Shown here in pieces: positions 1 through 6,881 of a stretch of DNA of 16,659 bases. The position numbers and the translations under genes were made by a program. Source of the DNA: Anaerolineales bacterium UBA832 (GTDB lineage Bacteria; Chloroflexota; Anaerolineae; Anaerolineales; UBA11657); NCBI GenBank assembly GCA_002296125.1, contig DBHI01000121.1, positions 760-17,418 on the forward strand, given 5' to 3'. How positions within the stretch are numbered: position 1 is the first letter of the stretch; each line of letters opens with the position of its first letter. A model generated the notes under the pieces. The model was not told the origin of the DNA and did not search any database. It was given only the letters and a program-made list of their open reading frames with translations.

Positions 1-441
1 TTTGGTATGTTTACTTTTTAAAATGGTTGAATATAAATCCTCGTACGCTTCACGGCAATGAACAACCACTGGCAAATTTAAATCATTAGCTAATTTAAGT
101 TGATTAAGAAATATTTTTTTTTGAATAGCAGGATCAGAAAAATTATAGTAATAATCTAATCCTATTTCTCCAATTGCTACTACGTTAGTATGATTGATTA
201 GTGTTCGTAAATCACGAATAAGAGGTAATATTGGTTGTATGTTTTCGTTAGGATGAATGCCTATTGCGGCAGAAACAACCTTGTATTTATCAGACATTTC
301 TAGAGCCTTATTGCTTGTTTTGATATTTGTACCTGGGTTGATTATTTTTGTTACATTATGATTGGCAGCGTTTTCTAATATTTTGTCTCTGTCTTTGTCA
401 AACATCTGAAAATCAAGATGACAATGGGTGTCAGTAAGCAC
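1..441 (-). CDS. tatD: TatD-family metal-dependent hydrolase (DNase-like), C-terminus outside window
   Basis: This is the N-terminal 147 codons of a TatD-family hydrolase; the remainder lies beyond the left edge. The family adopts a TIM-barrel fold with a divalent-metal site, and its members act as 3'-5' exonucleases or general metal-dependent hydrolases in the cytoplasm. Visible motifs are THCHLDF near the start (ligands H6 and H8), GIHP (H63), GEIGLDYY (E92) and VVVHCRE (H128), all in canonical order and spacing. The start is GTG at 441, because an in-frame TAG lies only 27 nt upstream and no ATG precedes THCHLD; an AAGGA lies about 15 nt before it. It follows the phosphohexomutase gene by 19 nt and is probably the last visible gene of the same transcript. 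A link to sugar metabolism is not implied by its family. Family assignment is firm; the exact substrate is unknown. Confidence 0.93.
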   Translation of the reverse strand, partial: MLTDTHCHLDFQMFDKDRDKILENAANHNVTKIINPGTNIKTSNKALEMSDKYKVVSAAIGIHPNENIQPILPLIRDLRTLINHTNVVAIGEIGLDYYYNFSDPAIQKKIFLNQLKLANDLNLPVVVHCREAYEDLYSTILKSKHTK

Positions 442-460
442 GATGGAGTTGATTGATCCT

Positions 461-1885
461 TTAGACTAAACCCGCAATATTTAAGCCATCATGCAGGATA
501 GGCTGAATATTTGATTTGTTAGCAGTTTCACAATAAATACGTATTATAGGTTCAGTACCTGAGAAACGAATTAGTAGCCAATCGCCACCTTCCAATATAA
601 ATTTAAAGCCATCTGTAGTGTCAATGTGTAACAATGGTAAATTGCCAATGGTATCTGGTGAAGCATTCTTTACCCTGTCAATTATTTTTTCTTTTTCATC
701 AAACGGAAAACTGCTGTCTATTCTGTCGTAGTGAGATTCGGTCCCAGTTTTGGCAAACAAGGTTTCTAACAATTGAGATGGTCGTTGTCCTAGAGTTCTC
801 ATCAAATCAAGAATAAACAATCCAGCTAAAATCCCATCTCTTTCCGGAACGTGATCCTGAAAGGCAAAACCTCCAGATTCTTCGCCACCAATCATGGCTT
901 TAGTTTCAGTCATTTTAGGTGCTACGAATTTAAATCCAACTCCTGTTTCATGTACAGGTACATTATATATGGTTCCTAGCTTGTTAAGGAGGGAGGTAGT
1001 AGAAATAGTTTTTACTATAGGACCTCGTGCTTTACGTATTTCTAGAAAATAATAAGTTAGTAGTCCAAAAACACGCAATTGATTAATGAAGTTCCCGTTT
1101 TCATCTCCTATTCCAATTCTGTCTGCATCTCCATCGGTAATTAGACAAACATCAGAATTGTTTTTTTGAGAAAACAATAAGCCAGCGTCGATATTGGGAG
1201 GTATTGGTTCAGGTCTGTCCATTTCAGGAAAAATAGGATTGCGAACATTATGAATTTCTTTGATGGTAGTTTTACCGCCTTGTAGAAGTTTAGTAAACCA
1301 TCCAGCACCATTTCCCCACATTGGATCTGTGGTTATGTTAAATCCAGCATTTTTAATTGCTTCAATATCCACTAGCTCTTGTACATCTTGTATATAAGCT
1401 GGTGCTGGATCAAAAGGTGTGATTGAGGCACTCTTGTTTGATGACAAAAAGCTTTTTATTTTATCAGTTGACGGTATATGTGATTCAATATTTTGTAGCC
1501 CATCAGGTGGAATAGCTCCTCCTGTATGATCTCTTACTTTAAACCCATTGTCTGTGGGTGGATTATGGCTGGCGGTTATGTTGATTGCACCAACTGCTTG
1601 TTTGTTTACGACAGCATGAGCGATTACAGGCGTAGGTGTAGCTGAATTTGTCAGCCATACATTAAAATTGTTTGCGGACATTATTTCAGCTGCTGCTTGA
1701 GCAAAACTCTCGGAAGCATATCGTTTGTCGTAGCCAATAACAACGGATTCACCGGAATAACCTTGTTCCAATAAGTGTGTTGCATATCCTTGTGAACACC
1801 TTCTAACATTATCAAATGTATAATCTTTGGCGATTTGTCCACGCCATCCATCAGTGCCGAACTTTATGGTCATTTTATCATTCAT
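461..1885 (-). CDS. Phosphoglucomutase/phosphomannomutase family protein
   Basis: An alpha-D-phosphohexomutase of 474 residues, which interconverts hexose-6-phosphate and hexose-1-phosphate in the cytoplasm. All four active-site signatures are present in order. They are the phosphoserine loop TASHNPP (S106), the metal loop DGDADR (D251, D253, D255), the sugar-binding loop GGEESGG (about 333-339) and the phosphate-binding loop RFSGTEP (440-446). Length is normal for the family. The GEES form of the sugar loop is usual in glucose-preferring enzymes, but the gene sits 8 nt behind gmd. Mannose-1-phosphate supply for GDP-mannose is therefore an equally reasonable role, and I leave the symbol blank between pgm and manB. 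The ATG at 1885 has no clear Shine-Dalgarno, so translational coupling to gmd is likely; an alternative ATG lies four codons downstream. The family call is very secure and the sugar preference is not. Confidence 0.95.
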   Translation of the reverse strand: MNDKMTIKFGTDGWRGQIAKDYTFDNVRRCSQGYATHLLEQGYSGESVVIGYDKRYASESFAQAAAEIMSANNFNVWLTNSATPTPVIAHAVVNKQAVGAINITASHNPPTDNGFKVRDHTGGAIPPDGLQNIESHIPSTDKIKSFLSSNKSASITPFDPAPAYIQDVQELVDIEAIKNAGFNITTDPMWGNGAGWFTKLLQGGKTTIKEIHNVRNPIFPEMDRPEPIPPNIDAGLLFSQKNNSDVCLITDGDADRIGIGDENGNFINQLRVFGLLTYYFLEIRKARGPIVKTISTTSLLNKLGTIYNVPVHETGVGFKFVAPKMTETKAMIGGEESGGFAFQDHVPERDGILAGLFILDLMRTLGQRPSQLLETLFAKTGTESHYDRIDSSFPFDEKEKIIDRVKNASPDTIGNLPLLHIDTTDGFKFILEGGDWLLIRFSGTEPIIRIYCETANKSNIQPILHDGLNIAGLV

Positions 1886-1893
1886 AGTATTGG

Positions 1894-2898
1894 TTATCTT
1901 TGGATTGTAGTAAAAGTTGCTATGTCAGGAATGTTGGTTCCTGACTCTAGATTGTTAATGTCAGCATCTACCATGCTTTGCATAAGTTGCTTAAAAGACA
2001 TGAGCGGTGTCCATCCAAGAACTTTTTTAGCTAGCTGTGCGTTGCCTACCAACAAGTCAACTTCAGCTGGACGATAGTATCGAGGATCAGAAATTACATG
2101 ATCTTCATAATTTAATCCTACATGTTCAAACGCTGTTTCACATATTTCTCTAATGCTATGAGTTTCACCAGTGGCAATGACATAGTCTCCAGGTTTGTCT
2201 TGTTGTAACATTTGCCACATTGCTTCAACGTAATCACCAGCAAAACCAATATCTCGACGTGCTTCAAGGTTTCCAAGACGCAATTCATTGGTAAGGCCTA
2301 GTTTTATAGAAGCTACTCCAAGGCTGATTTTGCGTTCTACAAATTCTATTCCTCTACGAGGTGAGCCATGATTGAATAAAATTCCAGAGCTGGCATGTAA
2401 GTCATAACTTTCACGATAATTAACTGTAATCCAATGTCCATATACCTTTGCTACACCATATGGACTTCTTGGGTAAAATGGAGTTGATTCAGATTGTGGA
2501 ACTTCTTGTACTTTTCCAAACATTTCACTACTAGATGCCTGATAAAAGCGTATATTTGGGTTAACAGTTCTTATTGCATCCAGCATTCTTGTTACTCCTA
2601 AAGCTGTAGCTTCGCCGGTTAATACAGGCTGTTGCCAAGATGTTGGTACAAATGACATTGCAGCAAGATTATAAACTTCGCTAGGTTTAAATTCGCTCAG
2701 TATAGTTGTCAGTGACACCTCGTCAAGCAAATCGCCTTGCACAAGAGTAACATCATTCTGTATGTGTTGTAATCTATCAAGATTGATAACGCTAGTTCTA
2801 CGGACCATACCTATGACTTCATATCCTTTGTCTAACAAATTTTCAGCTAAATATGATCCATCTTGTCCAGTTATTCCAGTAATTAGTGCTGTAGGCAT
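1894..2898 (-). CDS. gmd: GDP-mannose 4,6-dehydratase
   Basis: Converts GDP-D-mannose to GDP-4-dehydro-6-deoxy-D-mannose, the branch-point intermediate for GDP-fucose, GDP-rhamnose and related deoxysugars. The 334-residue extended short-chain dehydrogenase opens with the NADP-binding motif GITGQDGSYLAE (8-19). It continues with the active-site strand ASSSEMFG (121-128; Ser at the position of the catalytic Thr, then Glu125), Y147-x3-K151 within YPRSPYGVAK, and NHGSPRRG. Gmd enzymes are among the easiest SDRs to recognise from these motifs. The ATG at 2898 has no Shine-Dalgarno of its own; a strong one 28 nt upstream serves a three-codon reading frame instead (listed separately). It lies downstream of the reductase gene and upstream of the mutase gene in one minus-strand operon, which supports GDP-deoxyhexose synthesis for surface polysaccharide or glycosylation. 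Confidence 0.96.
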   Translation of the reverse strand: MPTALITGITGQDGSYLAENLLDKGYEVIGMVRRTSVINLDRLQHIQNDVTLVQGDLLDEVSLTTILSEFKPSEVYNLAAMSFVPTSWQQPVLTGEATALGVTRMLDAIRTVNPNIRFYQASSSEMFGKVQEVPQSESTPFYPRSPYGVAKVYGHWITVNYRESYDLHASSGILFNHGSPRRGIEFVERKISLGVASIKLGLTNELRLGNLEARRDIGFAGDYVEAMWQMLQQDKPGDYVIATGETHSIREICETAFEHVGLNYEDHVISDPRYYRPAEVDLLVGNAQLAKKVLGWTPLMSFKQLMQSMVDADINNLESGTNIPDIATFTTIQR

Positions 2899-2914
2899 TA
2901 TGTTTATGGTTATA

Positions 2915-2932
2915 TTAAGTTACCATGTCTCC
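2915..2932 (-). promoter_or_regulatory. Strong Shine-Dalgarno with three-codon leader frame between rmd and gmd
   Basis: On the minus strand the rmd stop codon runs directly into TAAGGAGACATG. This puts a near-perfect Shine-Dalgarno two bases before an ATG at 2926 that opens the tiny frame ATG GTA ACT TAA. The next ATG, 16 nt after that stop, is the gmd start, which has no Shine-Dalgarno. The arrangement would fit ribosome loading followed by short-range reinitiation at gmd, but the two-base SD spacing is shorter than usual. The tiny frame could also be chance. The sequence is plain; the function is inference. Confidence 0.4.
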
Positions 2933-3889
2933 TTAGTTGTTATTGTTGAGTTGCTTTCTTTCATAGTCTAATAAATCAGATAATGTTTGTTGAATTGGGT
3001 ATTTAGGTTTCCAGTCGGCAATTTTATTAAATTCACTGCAGTCTGCAATTAGTGCAGGAGTGTTAGATTTACGCACACGATTAGGATCCACTTTTACAGT
3101 CACGTTAATATTGGTAAGACTAATTAATATGTCCAGTATTTCTTGAATGGTATATGAATTACCGCTGGCTATATTATAAGCGATTCCCGGCTTGCTATGT
3201 TCCATTACTAGAGAATACGCTCTTACCATATCACGAACATCTGTAAAATCTCTACTTGCAGATAAGTTTCCTACCATGATGTTTGGAGGTTGTAATCCTT
3301 CTTCAATTTGTGCTATTTGTCTAGCGAATGCTGTTGCTACAAATTGGTCGTTTTGTCTTGGTCCTATGTGGTTCAGTGGTCTTACTCTCACTACATTTAA
3401 TTTGTGCCCAATGCCGTATGATTGAGCCAGCAGATCTTGAGATGCTTTACTAGCACCATACGGGCTATTTGGTCGAAAACTACTATTTTCCTTAATAGGC
3501 ATGTTGTATGTACTGATATCACCATATACTTCCATGGACGTAACGACAAGGATTTTGCAGTTTAGTTTAAGTTTAGACACGGCATCAAGTATGTTTAATG
3601 TGGTATAAACATTTGAATCAAAATGTGCCATTGGGTTGGTCCAACTTGTGTGTACAGTAGCTTGACCAGCAAGATGGTATATTTGATTTGGTCTAATTTC
3701 ATCAAGAAAAGTTATTACGGCACTGGAGTCAGTAAGATCAATACATCTGTAGTTCATATCGAACTCTATTTTGTGTTTGAGTTTAGATGATTTTCCACAT
3801 CCCCAAACTGAAGATAGGTTTTGTGATAATAAATATTCTGATAAATGACTGCCGGCAAACCCTCCGGCTCCAGTAATTAATGATAGCAA
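2933..3889 (-). CDS. rmd: GDP-4-dehydro-6-deoxy-D-mannose reductase (GDP-D-rhamnose forming), Rmd-like
   Basis: An extended short-chain dehydrogenase of 318 residues, likely to reduce the Gmd product at C4 to give GDP-D-rhamnose. Visible signatures are the nucleotide-binding ITGAGGFAGSHLSEYLL (5-21), HLAGQATVHTSW (72-83), TSMEVYG (117-123) and Y144-x3-K148 in SPYGASKAS. Downstream come LNHIGPRQ followed by FVATAFARQIAQIE (172-196) and SRDFTDVRD (212-220). The NHIGPxQ...FARQIAxIE stretch is what separates Rmd from fucose synthase and GalE relatives. The start is TTG at 3889: the only upstream in-frame codons before a stop are CTG, GAG, CAA, ATT and AAT, and GGAG lies 9 nt before the TTG. It is the first gene of the sugar operon, 34 nt ahead of gmd. 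Reduction to a sugar other than rhamnose is possible. Confidence 0.85.
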   Translation of the reverse strand: MLSLITGAGGFAGSHLSEYLLSQNLSSVWGCGKSSKLKHKIEFDMNYRCIDLTDSSAVITFLDEIRPNQIYHLAGQATVHTSWTNPMAHFDSNVYTTLNILDAVSKLKLNCKILVVTSMEVYGDISTYNMPIKENSSFRPNSPYGASKASQDLLAQSYGIGHKLNVVRVRPLNHIGPRQNDQFVATAFARQIAQIEEGLQPPNIMVGNLSASRDFTDVRDMVRAYSLVMEHSKPGIAYNIASGNSYTIQEILDILISLTNINVTVKVDPNRVRKSNTPALIADCSEFNKIADWKPKYPIQQTLSDLLDYERKQLNNNN

Positions 3890-3892
3890 ATT

Positions 3893-3896
3893 AATT
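3893..3896 (-). promoter_or_regulatory. Shine-Dalgarno deciding the TTG start of rmd
   Basis: The reverse complement reads CTGGAGCAAATTAATTTG; GGAG is 6-9 nt ahead of the TTG, depending on how the spacer is counted. No ATG or GTG occurs in frame after the preceding TAA, so this site picks the TTG at 3889 as the start. Confidence 0.5.
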
Positions 3897-3944
3897 TGCT
3901 CCAGTTAGTTGATGGTTTTATAGTATTTTTCTATATTATTTGAG

Positions 3945-3972
3945 ATTATACATGGTTTCTACGCCAATTGGC
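3945..3972 (-). promoter_or_regulatory. Putative promoter of the rmd-gmd-mutase-tatD operon
   Basis: The minus strand carries a perfect TATAAT at 3950-3945, about 55 nt before the rmd start. The best -35 candidate is CTGCCA, 18 bp upstream (four of six matches to TTGACA). It overlaps the perfect 10-bp palindrome GCCAATTGGC at 3963-3972, so a repressor bound there would cover the -35 region. The -10 is convincing; the -35 is weak. Confidence 0.45.
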
Positions 3973-3975
3973 AGT

Positions 3976-4004
3976 TTGACAATGTGAACTTACGTAAGTA
4001 TAAT
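3976..4004 (+). promoter_or_regulatory. Consensus sigma-70-type promoter of the S1-domain gene
   Basis: TTGACA at 3976-3981 and TATAAT at 3999-4004 are separated by exactly 17 bp. This is a perfect match to the housekeeping promoter consensus and the strongest promoter visible in the window. Transcription should begin near 4011 and give a leader of about 80 nt before the GTG at 4094. It lies back to back with the promoter of the rmd operon; the two -10 elements point in opposite directions about 50 bp apart. Confidence 0.85.
3988..3999. repeat. Perfect 12-bp palindrome ACTTACGTAAGT in the promoter spacer
   Basis: ACTTACGTAAGT is fully self-complementary. It sits between the -35 and -10 elements of the S1-gene promoter, touching the first base of TATAAT. 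Together with GCCAATTGGC at 3963-3972, it makes two palindromes about 25 bp apart centre to centre in a divergent control region. That is a plausible operator position for a dimeric regulator. No regulator is encoded next to it, so identity is unknown. Confidence 0.45.
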
Positions 4005-4093
4005 TTTGCCGGAAGTCATGTAGGAGTTATATATAAGCACCCCAAAAAAAATAGTTTTGTGAAAAACAATTTCAAGAGAGATTTACAATTATT

Positions 4094-4582
4094 GTGTCTG
4101 ATAATAAACAAGATTCTAAAAATGATGTTAAATCCGCTAAAAAGCAATTAGCTTTAGGTTGGGATAAATTGAAGGTTGGTCAAGTCCATTCGGGTAAAAT
4201 AGTGCGAATAGAAAAATTCGGTGCATTTGTAGACATAGGTGTTGAGCGTCCAGGGTTAGTTCATATAAGTGAAATAACAACTGGGCGTCTAGATCATCCC
4301 GATGAGGTCGTTAATTTAGACGAAGAGGTTGAAGTTGAAATACTCGACATAAATAAAAAGAAACGACAAATCAAATTAAGTATGAAGACTTTAGAACAAA
4401 AATATATGAGTAGTGATGAAGAAAATGACTCAACACCTACAGCTATGGAATTAGCTCTACGAGCTGCTATGGGGACGGGATCTCAAAATAAAAAAGAAGC
4501 AAGAGCAAAACAGAAAAAGAAAACTAGAGCTGCTCAAGACGATATCTTAAAACGCACCTTGGAAAACAAACCAAAAGAATAG
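4094..4582 (+). CDS. S1 RNA-binding domain protein with acidic linker and basic tail
   Basis: A 162-residue cytoplasmic protein with one S1 (OB-fold) domain at about 27-98. The domain begins LKVGQVHSGKIVRIEKFGAFVDIG and contains the characteristic GLVHISEI and IKLSMK strands. Before it is a lysine-rich N-terminus; after it comes an acidic linker (SSDEENDS) and a very basic C-terminus (KKEARAKQKKKTRAAQ) that could hold RNA. Single-S1 proteins of this size resemble the YugI/GSP13 type, which associate with ribosomes or RNA; the precise role here is unknown. The start is GTG at 4094, since an in-frame TAG at 4052 and no ATG precede it. A weak AAGAGAG is 13-14 nt upstream. It is transcribed alone from a consensus promoter, divergently from the rmd operon and convergently with the VKOR gene, which suggests constitutively high expression. 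Confidence 0.88.
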   Translation: MSDNKQDSKNDVKSAKKQLALGWDKLKVGQVHSGKIVRIEKFGAFVDIGVERPGLVHISEITTGRLDHPDEVVNLDEEVEVEILDINKKKRQIKLSMKTLEQKYMSSDEENDSTPTAMELALRAAMGTGSQNKKEARAKQKKKTRAAQDDILKRTLENKPKE

Positions 4583-4608
4583 CATAACGAAAGTTCATCT
4601 TTAAGCTT

Positions 4609-5070
4609 TCAATTGTTTTTCAGTTGATATATAGATAATATAAAAATTGAAGTTATTATTATTGCAGAAGCAATGCAGTATATGCATATAGCTTCTATGA
4701 TTACCACCTCTACATATGTTAACCAGAATGAATATATTGATCCAAACAAAGATATACCAAATATAGATAGCTTAGTTAATTCCATAAACTTTATTTTGGT
4801 ATCTAATAGAAGTAAGATTGCTATTAATGTATACATACCTAAACCTAAATAAGCTATCGGAATATCAAAAAGGTAAGCATAGACACTAGAGTTAACTGCG
4901 TTACAATCACCAAGTCCATTACACAGTAGATTTTTGTTTGAAAACTTTGTCCAACTTAGGTAAGAAGACACTACAATTCCTGTAAATGCTAGCAATAAAA
5001 TTAACCAAGCTCTTGGGTTTTTGGCAAAAATCTTATTATCGTGATCAATTGAAGAATACTTACTGTTCAT
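4609..5070 (-). CDS. Vitamin K epoxide reductase (VKOR) family membrane protein
   Basis: A small integral membrane protein of 153 residues with about four membrane segments (22-40, 64-90, 98-119, 121-148). Bacterial VKORs use quinone to reoxidise DsbA-like thioredoxins and so drive disulfide formation outside the cytoplasm. The diagnostic cysteines are all present: a loop pair C50-x5-C56 (LLCNGLGDCNAV), followed by SS, and the active CxxC at C129-IY-C132 (EAICIYCIASA). The loop spacing matches bacterial rather than animal VKOR. No thioredoxin domain is fused to it, unlike many cyanobacterial and actinobacterial forms, so a separate partner is expected. The ATG at 5070 overlaps the folC end by 11 nt and has no Shine-Dalgarno, implying translational coupling. 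It is the last gene of the folate operon, which may be purely a matter of shared expression. Confidence 0.88.
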   Translation of the reverse strand: MNSKYSSIDHDNKIFAKNPRAWLILLLAFTGIVVSSYLSWTKFSNKNLLCNGLGDCNAVNSSVYAYLFDIPIAYLGLGMYTLIAILLLLDTKIKFMELTKLSIFGISLFGSIYSFWLTYVEVVIIEAICIYCIASAIIITSIFILSIYQLKNN

Positions 5071-6373
5071 TTGTTATTAGAGAACGGACGCCTGCAGCAA
5101 CTGGAACACTGCCAGTTGCTATTACTATTCTATTTTGGTTTGACAATTGTAATGCAAATTTGAGAGCTTTGTCCAATTCTTGTTTTATAGTAATGATTGC
5201 ACTATGTTTTTTTGCAAGTAAGTTTAGGTCTTGTACTGTCATAGATCGATTTAATCCGGCAGAAGTTAAAATTGTATGATAAGCAGTTGGCATCAAATGG
5301 TTAAACATTGTTGAAACATCTTTGTCGGCCATTGCTCCAAAAATATATATTCTTTCTTTGTTAGGAAACATATTGTCTAGCATTTGGTTTAAGCTAATGA
5401 TGGACGCAGGATTGTGAGCACAGTCTATGATAATTGGAGGTGATGATTCAACAATTTCACAACGCGCATACCATTTCACCTTACTTAATCCTTTATGAAC
5501 ATTTTCAATCGTGATGTTCCATCCTGATTTATTTAGGCAATCTATAATTGAAAGAACTATTGTAGAATTTGTAATTTGATGAACACCTAACAAAGGGATT
5601 GAGTAATTCATAAGGGAGTGATCCTGTTTCTTTTTCCAGACAGAAAAAGTTTGGCTTTCGAAAGTTTGTTTTATACTTTTCCAACACCAAATACTTGAAG
5701 AATCCATTAGAGGGGCCTTCAGTTCACTTGCGTAGGATTTGATTGTAGATAGAGCATCTGGAGGTTGTGATCCAGTTATAACAGGTACAGTGTGTTTAAT
5801 GATTCCAGATTTTTCAGCAGCGATTTTGTCAATTGTTTGACCAAGTATATTCATGTGGTCATAGCTTATGGTTGTAATAACAGATAGTATAGGATTGACT
5901 ACATTTGTTGCATCTAGTCTACCTCCTAGACCTACTTCTAGTATTGCTACATCAATGTTATTGGTTGCAAACCATTGAAATGCTATCAGTGTAAGAATTT
6001 CATAGTAGGTGATGTTCTTTTCCGTTTCAATAGATGGCTTTAGTTTTTCTAATGTGTCGGTAAAGCTTTTCTTGTTTATTGGTTTACCGTTTATTTGAAT
6101 TCTTTCTCGAACACTATGTAAGTGTGGTGATGTGTATAGACCAGTGTTTTTTCCTGACATTCTAATAACTGATTCTGTCATGGCTGCTACTGAACCTTTG
6201 CCTTTGGTGCCGGCAATATGAATGCTTGGATATTTAGAGTGAGGGCAATCAAGCAAGTTTAGGATCCGCATCATTCTATTAAGGTTATAATTTTCTGGAC
6301 TATAATTATGTCCTGTAGAACTTTCATGATTTGTGAAGCTGTTGAGATAAGCCGTTGCTGATGAGTAATTCAT
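5060..6373 (-). CDS. folC: Dihydrofolate synthase / folylpolyglutamate synthase
   Basis: An ATP-dependent Mur-ligase-family enzyme of 437 residues that adds glutamate to dihydropteroate and/or extends the polyglutamate tail of folates. It shows the ATP-binding loop HIAGTKGKGSVAAM (52-65), TSPHLHSVRERI (81-92), EVGLGGRLDATNVV (146-159) and SYDHMNILGQTIDKIAAEKSGI (170-191). Its K188 is the lysine that is carbamylated in the E. coli enzyme and falls at the same number here. In the C-terminal domain are IDCAHNP and IFGAMADKD. Whether it is bifunctional cannot be told from sequence alone. The ATG overlaps the folK stop in TAATG, a classical coupled junction, and no Shine-Dalgarno is needed or seen. 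It lies between folK and the VKOR gene in one operon. The family assignment is secure. Confidence 0.95.
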   Translation of the reverse strand: MNYSSATAYLNSFTNHESSTGHNYSPENYNLNRMMRILNLLDCPHSKYPSIHIAGTKGKGSVAAMTESVIRMSGKNTGLYTSPHLHSVRERIQINGKPINKKSFTDTLEKLKPSIETEKNITYYEILTLIAFQWFATNNIDVAILEVGLGGRLDATNVVNPILSVITTISYDHMNILGQTIDKIAAEKSGIIKHTVPVITGSQPPDALSTIKSYASELKAPLMDSSSIWCWKSIKQTFESQTFSVWKKKQDHSLMNYSIPLLGVHQITNSTIVLSIIDCLNKSGWNITIENVHKGLSKVKWYARCEIVESSPPIIIDCAHNPASIISLNQMLDNMFPNKERIYIFGAMADKDVSTMFNHLMPTAYHTILTSAGLNRSMTVQDLNLLAKKHSAIITIKQELDKALKFALQLSNQNRIVIATGSVPVAAGVRSLITNEQ

Positions 6374-6876
6374 TATGTTTTTGTTGGTAGCGGAATGTGA
6401 CCAAAGAGCTTAATGTTTTGATTAGCAGGCAATTGGTCAATCATGTGCTTTAAGTTTTGTTTAGTTCTAGGGTGAGTCCACTTGGGAACTATGTCTAGTA
6501 GAGGCTTTAGTACAAACAGGCGTTCCTCTACTCTGGGATGAGGAAGTGTTAATCGTGAGCTATTTAAGCATGTTGAATCATAATCTATTATGTCAATATC
6601 AACAATTCGCGGTCCAAAACGTGTAGTTGGTTGTCTTCCAATAGAAATTTCGGTGTTTTTTGCAAAATCTAAGAGCATAGTTGCAGACAGTTCAGTTGTG
6701 GCAAGCATTGCTAAATTTAGGAAAAGAGGTTGTTCGAGTATGTAAAGAGGTTGAGTTTCATATACAGGAGATATTGACAAAATATCTGTTTTTACAGAGA
6801 GTATTTCTATTGCATTAGACAAATTTGCAAGTCGATCATTTAGATTGGAACCCAGGGATAGTATTATAGTAAACAC
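6373..6876 (-). CDS. folK: 6-hydroxymethyl-7,8-dihydropterin pyrophosphokinase (HPPK)
   Basis: Transfers pyrophosphate from ATP to hydroxymethyl-dihydropterin, giving the substrate of dihydropteroate synthase in folate synthesis. The 167-residue protein is the usual monofunctional size. Visible family features are LGSNLNDR (8-15), SPVYETQPL (36-44), FLNLA (52-56) and IGRQPTTRFGPRIVDIDII (79-97; metal-binding D93 and D95 and basic residues R81, R86 and R90). They are followed by LPHPRVEERLFVLKPL (111-126). The start is GTG at 6876, placing the conserved ILSLGSN at the N-terminus with no in-frame ATG ahead. It lies 5 nt downstream of the serine-kinase-like gene, and its stop overlaps the folC start by one base. 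folP and folB are not in the window. Confidence 0.95.
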   Translation of the reverse strand: MFTIILSLGSNLNDRLANLSNAIEILSVKTDILSISPVYETQPLYILEQPLFLNLAMLATTELSATMLLDFAKNTEISIGRQPTTRFGPRIVDIDIIDYDSTCLNSSRLTLPHPRVEERLFVLKPLLDIVPKWTHPRTKQNLKHMIDQLPANQNIKLFGHIPLPTKT

Positions 6877-6881
6877 AGTTT

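Noticed and set aside
3957..3984. TTGTCA on the minus strand as the -35 of the rmd promoter
   Set aside because: It is 26 bp from the TATAAT, well outside the usable 15-19 bp range.
4589..4610. GAAAG...CTTTC hairpin between the convergent S1 and VKOR genes as a terminator
   Set aside because: The stem is only five A/T-rich pairs with a 12-nt loop, and the T-rich sequence after it belongs to the VKOR coding end. Too weak to list as a terminator.
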